This document shows, in pieces, positions 15,544-22,308 of a stretch of 30,458 nt of DNA. A model generated the notes under the pieces. It searched no databases, was not told the origin of the DNA, and saw only the letters and a program-made list of their open reading frames with translations. Numbering within the stretch: the stretch's first letter is position 1; each line of letters begins with the position of its first letter. Source of the DNA: Palsa-870 sp035937155 (GTDB lineage Bacteria > Chloroflexota > Dormibacteria > Dormibacterales > Dormibacteraceae). The DNA is taken from positions 1-30,458 of the forward strand of contig DASYVJ010000093.1 of the NCBI GenBank assembly GCA_035937155.1, in the 5' to 3' direction. Position numbers and translations under genes: made by a program.

Positions 15544-15903
15544 ATGAAGTCGGTTTATGGACGGAAGCTGCTGGCGGCGAATGCGGGAGTGCGTGAGACC
15601 TGGATGGATCGATTCACGCAGCTGGAGCCCGAAGGCGGATTCGGCGCGGTCGTCCAGCGGGCTTGGAGCCGCAGCGCTCCGACGCCCAATCGGGCAAGCC
15701 CGCTGAATTCCCTGAACGGACGAATGGACATGAAACCGGTCTATGGACAGAAGTGTCTGTCGGCAGATGCAGGAGTCCGCGAGACCTGGATGGATCGGTT
15801 CACGAAACTGGAGCCCGACGGCGGATTCCGCGCGATTGTCGAGCGGGCTTGGAACTGGAGCACTCCAACGTCTGATAAGCATCTGACAACTCTGGCCGCT
15901 TAA
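15544..15903 (+). CDS. Unknown small protein with two tandem copies of one domain
   Basis: The 119-residue product consists of two related units of about 47 residues, separated by a 15-residue linker. Both contain the invariant core AGVRETWMDRFT, followed by LEP-x-GGF and AW. Unit 1 begins MKSVYGRKLLAANAGV and unit 2 MKPVYGQKCLSADAGV. The underlying DNA repeats with a 186-bp offset (15544 and 15730), and unit 2 keeps its own Met codon, as if two adjacent genes had fused. The ATG at 15544 follows AGGAGGAACGG, a strong ribosome-binding site. No signal peptide, membrane segment or known motif is seen. It is divergent from the Crp-like gene, so it may be under its control. Confidence 0.75.
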   Translation: MKSVYGRKLLAANAGVRETWMDRFTQLEPEGGFGAVVQRAWSRSAPTPNRASPLNSLNGRMDMKPVYGQKCLSADAGVRETWMDRFTKLEPDGGFRAIVERAWNWSTPTSDKHLTTLAA

Positions 15904-16135
15904 ATTGCTCGAGCTCAGGCGGGATACAAGCAGGCGGCCACGGCAACGACGGCAATGCGCGATGAGGTGACCGTCTGGCAACTCTCCGGCGGCTACAAAA
16001 GTGGCTAGGGGTTTATCACCATCAGGTCAGTCCGCGACGTTGTGCGGCGCTGAGGCAGATAAAAGGGAGCGCTCTGTCGCTCTCCCGGGTCGCGCTGTTA
16101 AGACAGAGTCGCCGCTGGGTTTTGGACACGAACCG

Positions 16136-16306
16136 TCACACCTTAATTGACACCTTGACGGGGAGACTCTCTGATCCTCTCTGAGACTCCCTGAGACTGT
16201 TGCGTCATGAATTCAAGTTCAGTTGACACTCCAGGAGACTCCCTGATCCTCCCTCGAGGGACTCTTAATCCCAAGGTTCAGGGTTCGATTCCCTGCGCGA
16301 GCACCC
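16136..16306 (+). repeat. Attachment-like module 5: class B arm, iterons, tRNA-Lys 3' half
   Basis: Arm elements TCACACCTTA (16136) and TTGACACCTTG (16147) precede the core at 16262-16306 by 115 bp for the second element, 12 bp shorter than usual. The core ends ACCC instead of ACCA. GGGACTCTTAATCCC at the core edge can form a normal tRNA anticodon stem-loop, but the rest of the 5' half is missing. From 15904 to 16135 nothing recognisable is present. Confidence 0.75.
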
Positions 16307-16344
16307 ATATGTCCAATATGTTGTGCCTGCGCCGTCCTGCAATC

Positions 16345-16397
16345 TACATGTTGTGGTCAGTCTGCCGCGATGCGTCACCTTTGCGGCATTTGACTGC
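16345..16397 (+). repeat. Internal terminus repeat R3, copy 2
   Basis: Matches 3783-3835 with few mismatches. A lone arm element (TTTGACAGCTTCGCCGG) follows at about 16404. The 16307-16478 stretch has no other recognisable content. Confidence 0.65.
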
Positions 16398-16478
16398 TTC
16401 GTTTGACAGCTTCGCCGGCACAGAGTGAAGGCTCCGCCACTACCGAGGTCCGTTAGAGAAGAGTCAGACTTGATTTGG

Positions 16479-18039
16479 CTAGAACCCGAGCCGCGCCAGC
16501 GGCTCCACCAACTCCTGTTCCTCGTACGCGAGGTGGGATAGGAGCGCGTCGGTGAAGTAGTCAATCGCACTCTGGATGGCGTCATGGTTCTCCGGTCTTG
16601 TCATGTGTTCAGTGAGCGCCCGGTCGACCTCCTGGATCGCGTCGTGGATAACAAGGTGCTCCTCGGTCAAACGATCGATCACTGGCTTGAGCAGCGGCTC
16701 GCGGCGCGTAAGGTGCGGAAACATTGATGCGTCTTCGGCGCCGTGGTGCAGTGCGACGATGCCGCAGTAGCGGGCGCAAAATGCCCCCAGCGTCCAGTCG
16801 TTCTGGCGGAGCGCCATCTCGTTGAGCGCCGCCCTGGCGTCCCCGGCACGCATCGCCCCGTCGCGGACCTGCCGCAGGATGTCCCGTAGCTCTGACAGCT
16901 CGCTTCGGAGCAGGTCGTGCACCTCGATCAGCTGCTTCCCGTCACGACGTCCCTGGTCTGTGTAGTTCACCTCCGGGCCCGACCGGTCCCGGTGCGGCCG
17001 GGTCGAATCGTCCCACGGAGCCCGTTCGCTGAGGCGGATCCGTTTGTCCGGCGTGGGCGCCACCCCCAACCGCTCATCCTCGGTCTCGAAATGCGTCGCC
17101 GTCTGCACCGGCGCGCTCGCGCTCACCAGGGACGATCCCACCGCCGCATGCGGAGGGCCCAATCCGCGCAGCCGCGCCTCCTCGACAGCCTCTCGAACGC
17201 GGGGCGCGACCTCTGCAGCGAAGTCCGTCATCGTGCGTGGATCGTTTGCGGTCACGATGAAGGTCGCGATCCCATCTTCGAGCGCAAGCCTGGCGAGCTC
17301 CGCGGCCATCTCGCGCGCAGGCGCTTCATATGTTCCCAGGTTCAGGAGCCGCCGGATCGCGCGCGGTTCGCGGCCGGCGCCGGCAGCCGCCGCGTCGATG
17401 ATGGCGTTGCCGGCGGCGATTTCGCCTGGTTTAAGCCCGCCGATGGTGGGCAGCCACCCGTCGCCGAGCCGGCCGACCAGCCTCAGCATCCGGGGCTTGA
17501 ACGCGCCGACCCAGATGCTTATGTCGTGCACCGGCGCCGGGCCCGCGGAGGGCGCCGGCCAGCCGGTAGTGCTTGCCCTCGAACCGCGCGCCTCCCCGCT
17601 TTCCGGCGTCCCACAGCTCGCGGATCACGTGGATGGCTTCCTCGAGAGCCTCCACACTGTCGCCAAGATCGAGGCGTCGGCCGCCCATCGCCTCGATCGC
17701 GTCCCAGGCCATGCCCGCGCCAATACCAAGCTCGGCGCGTCCGTGGCTCAGAATGTCGAGGCTCGCGACCGCTCGCGCCAACACGGCCGGTGGCCGCAGC
17801 GGCAAGCTCAGCACGTTGGCCGCCAGTCGGACGCGACCGGTCCGCGCGGCCACGAAGGACATCAGGGTCAAGGTGTCCAAAGAGCCTGGCGAGTAGGGGT
17901 GATCGTTGAACGTGACGAGGTCGTACCCCACCTCTTCGGCGAGCGCCGACAGGGCCACCACGTGGTCCGCCGACTGGGCCGCCGGCGCAACGAAGACGCC
18001 GAACTGCAGGTCGTGCCCGTAACCAATCACTCGATTCAA
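16479..18039 (-). pseudogene. LLM-class oxidoreductase fused to hemerythrin-like domain, frameshifted
   Basis: The upstream frame (18039 to about 17545) gives the N-terminal half of a luciferase-like F420/FMN-dependent oxidoreductase (LQFGVFVAPAAQSADHVVAL, FNDHPYSPGSLDTLTL, SHGRAELGIGAGM, then GKHYRLAGA). At about 17530-17560 this frame turns into arginine-rich nonsense. The +1 frame takes over with PVHDISIWVGAFKPRM, LRLVGRLGDGWLPTIGG and the rest of the barrel. After a proline/charged linker the protein ends in a hemerythrin-like four-helix domain with His ligands in IEVHDLLR, ALHHGAEDASMFPHL, EEHLVIHDAI and HLAYEEQEL. The frameshift falls in a GC-rich run (GCCCTCCGCGGGCCCGG), where sequencing error is possible. 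If it is an error, this is one protein of about 520 residues. The start is TTG at 18037-18039 or GTG at 18028-18030. It lies 22 bp after the LUD gene and is probably co-transcribed with it. Confidence 0.85.
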
Positions 18040-18061
18040 CGTCGATTAGGCTCGAGCCTGT

Positions 18062-18685
18062 TCAAACTCCGACCGGGTCCCTGACCAGGATCACGGTCGT
18101 TCGGCCGGGAGTGAAATCGCGCTCCAGGATCAGCGTCCGCGTCCACGCCGTATGGATGCCCAACATTTCGAGTAGCCGAGCGTCCTCGTACGGAAAGACG
18201 TGCTCCTGGATCCGCTGAAATGCAGCGTCCAGGTTGGGCACGATCTTCTGGCTGCCGACCACCAGAATCAGCTTCTCCGCCCCAGTAGAGATGGCGCCGA
18301 TCTGGCTCCCGCTGGCGGATACAACGACCAGCTGGCCGGCCTCGGTAATGGCCTGAACACTGTTGATCATCAGGTCCGGAGTCGCGCCGAGCTTGACCAT
18401 CTCGCGGGCCTGGGTTTTGCGATCCATCTTCAAGGTCTGTCTGCGGACGAAGTCGTACTCGTCAGACCCCATCAGCGTGTCGAACAACCCAATGTCCTCG
18501 AGTGTCTTCGACTTTCCGGAGTGGATCTGAGCGCCGTCGGGAATGCGCTTCAACACCTCGGCCTTCGCCTCGGCGCCGGTCTGCACGACGACGACATCAA
18601 AGTTGCGCGCACGCAGGTTGGCGGCGAGCGTCTCGAGCTCGGCGTCGGACGCCGACGCCGTGAAATCAGTGGCGGTCATTGACAT
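18062..18685 (-). CDS. LUD domain (LutC/YkgG-like) protein
   Basis: The 207-residue product has the LUD-fold landmarks: IPDGAQIHSGKSKTLEDIGL (GxS-type loop), KMDRKTQAREMVKLGATPDLM, INSVQAITEAGQLVVVSASG and IVVGSQKIVPNLDAA-like, here LILVVGSQKIVPNLDAAFQR. In LutC, LUD proteins take part in lactate oxidation together with iron-sulfur partners. Here no lutA or lutB is present, so this is a stand-alone LUD protein of unknown substrate. The ATG at 18683-18685 follows AAGGAGAAGG. It is divergent from a MarR regulator and is probably its target, with the LLM-hemerythrin gene as second cistron. Confidence 0.9.
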   Translation of the reverse strand: MSMTATDFTASASDAELETLAANLRARNFDVVVVQTGAEAKAEVLKRIPDGAQIHSGKSKTLEDIGLFDTLMGSDEYDFVRRQTLKMDRKTQAREMVKLGATPDLMINSVQAITEAGQLVVVSASGSQIGAISTGAEKLILVVGSQKIVPNLDAAFQRIQEHVFPYEDARLLEMLGIHTAWTRTLILERDFTPGRTTVILVRDPVGV

Positions 18686-18765
18686 TTGCGAACCTTCTCC
18701 TTACAACAGTTGTCACAGCAACTATAGATGGAACAAGGTTGCGCAGTCGAACTATTCCAACTAGC
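18679..18765. promoter_or_regulatory. Divergent promoter/operator region between LUD and MarR genes
   Basis: For the minus direction TATAGT (complement of 18721-18726) is a good -10. For the plus direction TTACAA (18701-18706) and TATAGA (18723-18728) are spaced by 16 bp; a second option is TTGACA-N17-TACAAC from 18679. Two dyads overlap these sites: ACAAC-A-GTTGT (18703-18713) and AGTTG-N6-CAACT (18708-18723). Both fit a MarR-type operator controlling both genes. Confidence 0.55.
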
Positions 18766-19275
18766 GTGAACGAGGTGAAATTGAAGCCGCAGGGGGCGAG
18801 CCAGGACCAGGTCGGTACCTGGATCAACCTGCATCAGACGTTCCTCGTCATCCAGGCGCGTATCGACGAGCGCCTCCGCGCCGAAACCGACCTCTCGTGG
18901 CCTGAGTTCGAGCTCCTCATGCGGTTGGAGCTCGCGGCCGACCACCCGCTCCAGATGAGCGAGATCGCGGCTCAGTTGGTGGGCAGCCCGAGTGGGACGA
19001 CGCGAATCGCCGACCGGCTCGAAAAGGACGGCCTGATAGTGCGCGAGACGCCGCGCGAGAACCGCAGGATCGTCCGCGTCCAGCTCACCGACCATGGGCG
19101 GAAGGTGCTCGGCGAGGCCGAGCAGACCTTTCGGACCACCCTTCACGAGACCTTCGGCAGCCACCTCGCCGACAGCGAGGTGGCCGAGCTACGCCGCGCC
19201 CTGCGGCACCTGCTCGAGAAAAACGGCGCCTGGCAGGAAGCGCGCTGCAACCCGACCCTCGGCAAGCCGCGCTAG
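18766..19275 (+). CDS. MarR-family transcriptional regulator
   Basis: From GTG at 18766 the product is 169 residues. It has the MarR winged-helix pattern: LSWPEFELLMRLELAAD, QMSEIAAQLVGSPSGTTRIADRLEKDGLIVRE and the wing NRRIVRVQLTDHGRKVL, flanked by dimerisation helices. GTG at 18775 is an alternative start; neither has a strong ribosome-binding site. Its place divergent from the LUD gene, with dyads between them, suggests that it represses itself and the LUD/LLM operon until a small aromatic or oxidant ligand releases it. The ligand is inferred from the family, not from the sequence. Confidence 0.92.
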   Translation: MNEVKLKPQGASQDQVGTWINLHQTFLVIQARIDERLRAETDLSWPEFELLMRLELAADHPLQMSEIAAQLVGSPSGTTRIADRLEKDGLIVRETPRENRRIVRVQLTDHGRKVLGEAEQTFRTTLHETFGSHLADSEVAELRRALRHLLEKNGAWQEARCNPTLGKPR

Positions 19276-19287
19276 ACCAGCTCCTCT

Positions 19288-19457
19288 TTGACAGCTTCAC
19301 CGGGAGACTCGTTGAGGCATCGGGAGACGCACTGAGACGACTGCGTCATAACCCGATACGGGAGAGACGCGCTGACATGCCCTGAGCTGCTCTGAGATGA
19401 TCTGTCGGGAGTCTCTTAATCCCAAAGTTCAGGGTTCGACTCCCTGCGCGAGCACCA
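19288..19457 (+). repeat. Attachment-like module 6: single arm repeat, tRNA-Lys 3' half
   Basis: One TTGACAGCTTC lies at 19288, 125 bp before the core at 19413-19457. The intervening GAGAC/CTGAG repeats are more diverged. GACTGCGTCATAA here matches GGTTGCGTCATAA in module 4, so it mixes class A and class B features. The core has one change in the variable loop (AAAGTT for AAGGTT). Confidence 0.75.
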
Positions 19458-19590
19458 TCATGCAGTTGATCGCAATCTCGCCAACGTTGCCACTTCCGAT
19501 GAGACGTGAATGGCCTCGCTCCCTGGTCGACTTGCGCCGGGCCAGAGGCAGGTCTATGTTCGCGGCAGACCCGATGCTGGAGGAGGGCCC

Positions 19591-20622
19591 ATGACTTCGA
19601 CACTCAATGCCAACTCGACGCCACAACCATCGGCCGAGATGCTGCGGATGCTTAACACGTTCCTGACGGTGCAGGCGCTCCACGTAGCCGCTTTCCTTGG
19701 CGTGGCCGACCTCCTTGCCACTGGATCGAAAACTGTTGATGAGTTGGCAGCTGCGACCAAAGCAGATCGCTCATCGTTGCACCGTTTGCTGCGGATGCTT
19801 ACGGGGCCAGGCGTGTTTCGGGAGGAAGCGGACGGGCGCTTCGCGATTACGCCGCTCGGCGCGACGCTCCGAAGCGACGGCCCCGATTCCGTCCGCGAAT
19901 GGGCGCTCTTCGTCGGGGCGCCGGAGATGTGGGCGGTATGGGCTGGACTGCGCGCCAGCGTCATGAGTGGAGAGGCATCCTTTCCAGCCGTGCATGGCGC
20001 CCCGATGTGGGAGTACATCGCCGCACGCCCAAACCTAGGCGAGGCGTTCAATGGATGGATGACCAGCCAGTCAAGGCAGCACAACTCGGCCCTGGTGGCC
20101 TCTTACGACTTCTCGCCATACCGCGTTGTCGTCGACGTTGGCGGGGGCCAGGGCTCTACGCTGGCGGCCGTCCTGAGCGCGCATCCGTCACTTAGAGGAG
20201 TCCTGCTCGACCTTCCGCAGGTGGTGGCCCGCACGACTCCGCTCGATGAGGCCGGGGTCGCTGATAGGTGCGAGGTCATCGGCGGCGACATGTTGCGCGC
20301 GGTCCCCGAGGGCGCCGATGCTTACCTCATCAAGCGGGTGCTGATGGACTGGGGTGACGCCGACTCAGCGACCATCCTTCGCCAGTGCGCGCGTGCGATG
20401 GCGGAGGGCGGAAAAGTGCTAGTGGTCGAGATGCTGATGCCCACTGGCAACGATCCGAGTCCGGCCAAGCCTTTTGACATCTTGATGCTGCTCAACCAGC
20501 CTGGTGGCCGAATCCGCACCGAGGGAGAGTTCCACGAGCTGTTCACCGGAGCTGGTCTACGACTGTCAAAGGTCGTACCGACCACCTCGCCAAACAGCAT
20601 CCTCGAAGGGGTGCGAGCGTAA
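19591..20622 (+). CDS. O-methyltransferase (plant COMT-like, Methyltransf_2 family)
   Basis: The 343-residue protein has the N-terminal dimerisation winged helix (MLNTFLTVQALHVAAFLGVADLLATG, then TVDELAAATKADRSSLHRLLRML) and the SAM-binding domain with VVDVGGGQGSTLAAVL, LLDLPQVVA and CEVIGGDML. The catalytic position, normally a histidine in the 'R-V-L-H-D-W' segment, reads KRVLMDWGD, so His is replaced by Met and transfer chemistry may be altered. The ATG at 19591 follows GGAGGAGGG. It is the only gene of its segment and stands directly behind the boundary. Hydroxyneurosporene or small-polyketide methylation is typical of relatives, but the substrate is unknown here. Confidence 0.92.
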   Translation: MTSTLNANSTPQPSAEMLRMLNTFLTVQALHVAAFLGVADLLATGSKTVDELAAATKADRSSLHRLLRMLTGPGVFREEADGRFAITPLGATLRSDGPDSVREWALFVGAPEMWAVWAGLRASVMSGEASFPAVHGAPMWEYIAARPNLGEAFNGWMTSQSRQHNSALVASYDFSPYRVVVDVGGGQGSTLAAVLSAHPSLRGVLLDLPQVVARTTPLDEAGVADRCEVIGGDMLRAVPEGADAYLIKRVLMDWGDADSATILRQCARAMAEGGKVLVVEMLMPTGNDPSPAKPFDILMLLNQPGGRIRTEGEFHELFTGAGLRLSKVVPTTSPNSILEGVRA

Positions 20623-20676
20623 ACGCGGGCACGAGGCCCAGGTAGGGATGAGCTCCACGGCCGTTTGACTTCTTGG

Positions 20677-20710
20677 AAACCCCCGCCTAGGTTCGTGACC
20701 GCCGGGGTTT
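20677..20710 (+). terminator. Hairpin after the methyltransferase gene
   Basis: AAACCCC (20677-20683) pairs with GGGGTTT (20704-20710) around a 20-base loop. The trailing TTT is also the start of the arm element of module 7. Weak but well placed. Confidence 0.35.
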
Positions 20711-20875
20711 GACAGCTTAGCCGGGACACTCTGTGACACGTCAGGACGCTCTGTAGCACAAAGGCGTCAGACCACTGAGTACGTCAGGCACGCCCTGGCA
20801 CGCCCCGACGCGTCCAGACACGGACGGTCAATCTCCTCTTAATCCCAAGGTTCAGGGTTCGATTCCCGACGCGAG
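20709..20875 (+). repeat. Attachment-like module 7: single arm repeat, core broken near the 3' end
   Basis: TTGACAGCTTA at 20709 lies 127 bp before the core start at 20836. The spacer is class A (ACTCTGTGACACGTCAGGAC, AAGGCGTCAGA, GGTCAATCTC). The core matches up to TTCCC (about 20866) and then reads GACGCGAGTATTT instead of TGCGCGAGCACCA. An IS481-like fragment begins here and a good match to the missing end (CCTGCGTGAGCACCATCA) appears at 21163-21180. Confidence 0.75.
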
Positions 20876-20879
20876 TATT

Positions 20880-21091
20880 TGACTTCGCCTGGACGTCGGA
20901 CGATGTCTGGTGAGGGCAGGAATGGGGCCGGCGCGAACGCGCCTCTAATGACGCGTAGCCGCCTTCCTTGAACCTCTTGACTAGCTTGTGTGAATCCACC
21001 TGCGGGAGATGCCGTGATCACGGGCCAGCGCAGTGGGGCTGCGACCTTCGAGGACAACTGCGTCGACGATGTAGCGACCGAGTGCGGACAT
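20880..21091 (-). pseudogene. IS481-like transposase, N-terminal fragment with frameshift
   Basis: From ATG at 21089-21091 (preceded by GGAGGT) the minus strand encodes MSALGRYIVDAVVLEGRSPT, then ALARDHGISRRWIH, the first helix-turn-helix of IS481-type transposases. Two extra bases then shift the frame; the next frame continues HKLVKRFKEGGYASLEARSR and RPHS, the second part of the same HTH region. The DDE catalytic domain is absent, cut off at the tRNA core of module 7. Non-functional remnant. Confidence 0.75.
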
Positions 21092-21118
21092 GCGCCACCT
21101 CCGAGCTTGGTGGCGAGA

Positions 21119-21163
21119 ACTATGTCGTGCGACATAAGGGAACTATGTCGTGAACTCACACAC
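21119..21163. repeat. Terminal region of the IS481-like fragment
   Basis: TATGTCG-TG-CGACATA (21121-21136) is a dyad, and AACTATGTCGTG is repeated at about 21119 and 21141. Such sequences are expected at the end of an insertion sequence upstream of its transposase start. The next bases, from 21163, resume tRNA 3'-end sequence. Confidence 0.5.
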
Positions 21164-21180
21164 CTGCGTGAGCACCATCA
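21163..21180 (+). repeat. Displaced tRNA-Lys 3' terminus
   Basis: CCTGCGTGAGCACCATCA differs by one base from the end of core 6 plus its first flanking bases (CCTGCGCGAGCACCATCA, 19443-19460). It is probably the right half of core 7, split off by the IS481-like insertion. Confidence 0.55.
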
Positions 21181-21257
21181 ACGCTCCGTCGAGCGCCACT
21201 TGCACGGTAACTGGCTATGAATCGTAGTCGTGGTGAGGAACGCGCGAGGATGAGCGG

Positions 21258-21773
21258 GTGAATACTGACACGCTGCTCGCCTTCGTCCGGTTCCACGCGT
21301 GGGCGAACGACCGGATCCTGACTGTGGCGGCCGCACTGTCGGATGACCAGTTTCGTGCACCGGGGAAGCTAGATCACGGCAGTGCCTTTCAGACGCTACG
21401 GCACCTCGTCGACGTCGACTGGAGTTGGCGGGAGTTCTGCATCGGGAACGATGTTGGGGACACATGTGTATGGGACCACGGGTACGTGCTCGACGACCTG
21501 CCGGCCCTCCATAGGTTCTGCCTCGAAGAGGACATGCGCTTGCGGACCTACGTGGGGTCCCTCGATGACAAGGCTCTGTCAGAGTCATTGGCCATGAGGG
21601 CGGACTTCGCTGCGCCGCGCTGGCTGGTCCTTGCCCACGTCGTAAACCACGGGACGCAGCACCGCAGCGAGATGGCTCGTTACCTCACTGAATGCGGGCA
21701 CTCACCTGGTGATCTTGACCTCCTGGACGCGCTCGAACTGAGATGGCCAGGCGACCCAGCTGACCCGCGTTAA
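21258..21773 (+). CDS. DinB-family protein
   Basis: The 171-residue product has the DinB/YfiT four-helix pattern: FVRFHAWANDRILTVAAALS at the N-terminus, the first metal-type histidine in TLRHLVDVDWSWREF, and the C-terminal histidines in LVLAHVVNHGTQHRSEMA. These residues bind a divalent metal in the family and support thiol-dependent or hydrolytic reactions; the actual substrate is unknown. The start is GTG at 21258 after GAGGA (21246-21250). It is the only intact gene of its segment. Confidence 0.9.
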   Translation: MNTDTLLAFVRFHAWANDRILTVAAALSDDQFRAPGKLDHGSAFQTLRHLVDVDWSWREFCIGNDVGDTCVWDHGYVLDDLPALHRFCLEEDMRLRTYVGSLDDKALSESLAMRADFAAPRWLVLAHVVNHGTQHRSEMARYLTECGHSPGDLDLLDALELRWPGDPADPR

Positions 21774-21799
21774 CACTCCCTGACACGGCTTGCCTGCAG

Positions 21800-21834
21800 C
21801 TCTTAATCCCAAGGTTCAGGCTCGATTTCTGCGG
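21800..21834 (+). repeat. Degenerate tRNA-Lys 3'-half copy 8, right end of the array
   Basis: CTCTTAATCCCAAGGTTCAGG matches the core exactly, then one base is lost and the T arm and acceptor are altered (CTCGATTTCTGCGGGG). No arm element is found 127 bp upstream; that stretch is the DinB coding end. It marks the last detectable boundary. Confidence 0.7.
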
Positions 21835-22251
21835 GGCGTCATCGGCATCGCGGTCACTTCTGCGGCACGCCGTGGGCATCGCGCACGCAACCCCGCCCCT
21901 CTGCTCGCCCAGGCCGAAGAGTCGGCGATCGCGACGCTTGGGGCAGCGAGATTCGAGGCCGAGCTCAAGGCCGGAAAGAGCTTGAGCCGAGGCGCCGCAA
22001 TCGGACTGGCGCTTGGTGAGCCGCGTCATGTTGCCGCGGCGCCTTCGGACAGTGCCGCGCCGGGATTGCTCGGGAAGCGAGAAGCAGAAGTCGCGCGGTT
22101 GGTCGCCGAGGGCCTTAGCAACAAGCAAATCGGAGCGCGCCTGTTCATATCCGTGCGTACCGTCGACAGCCACATCCGCAGCATCCTGAACAAGCTCGGG
22201 TTCAACTCACGTGCCCAGATCGCCGGCTGGATGGCCTCGTCGAATAGGTAG
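21835..22251 (+). pseudogene. 5'-truncated LuxR-type regulator (C-terminal HTH)
   Basis: The frame runs from the degenerate tRNA core to TAG at 22251. It encodes a helical tail (LLAQAEESAIATLGAARFEA, then GKSLSRGAAIGLALG) and an intact LuxR HTH (LGKREAEVARLVAEGLSNKQ, then VRTVDSHIRSILNKLGF). This is the C-terminus of the large ATP-binding LuxR regulators (AAA plus TPR plus HTH, usually 700-1000 residues). The ATPase part is missing at the boundary, and an ATG at 21790 only reads through the tRNA core. Most likely a gene cut by a recombination event at copy 8. A short stand-alone HTH protein is possible but less likely. Confidence 0.75.
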
Positions 22252-22308
22252 ACGCAGCATTGGCCGAATCAGTCGTTTTCGGAATCGTGAACCTATGATT
22301 CCGGCGGA

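Larger units (their letters stand above)
350..21834 (+). mobile_element. Tandem array of tRNA-Lys-3'-end-bounded gene segments (integron-like)
   Basis: Eight copies of the 3' half of a tRNA-Lys(CTT), all on the plus strand, divide this region into segments of about 3.1, 1.6, 5.7, 5.5, 3.2, 1.4 and 1.0 kb. Cargo differs completely between segments while the boundaries are conserved, as expected for repeated site-specific integration at one tRNA attachment site. Tyrosine recombinases commonly use tRNA 3' ends this way, and integration restores the 3' end, leaving a copy behind each element. No integrase is encoded here, so the segments would have to be mobilised in trans or be fixed relics. Genes lie on both strands and several have recognisable promoters, unlike most integron cassettes. 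Confidence 0.7.

Noticed and set aside
16917..18084. Long plus-strand frames opposite the LLM-hemerythrin gene
   Set aside because: Composition is arginine/serine/proline-rich, as expected for antisense of GC-rich coding DNA; no motif or ribosome-binding site supports them.
350..21834. Classical integron with attC sites
   Set aside because: The repeats are tRNA-derived, lack the attC imperfect hairpin structure, and no IntI is visible; genes run on both strands.
21835..22251. Complete small LuxR regulator
   Set aside because: The only upstream start codons lie in or before the tRNA fragment, and the helical segment before the HTH is a typical interior piece of much larger regulators.
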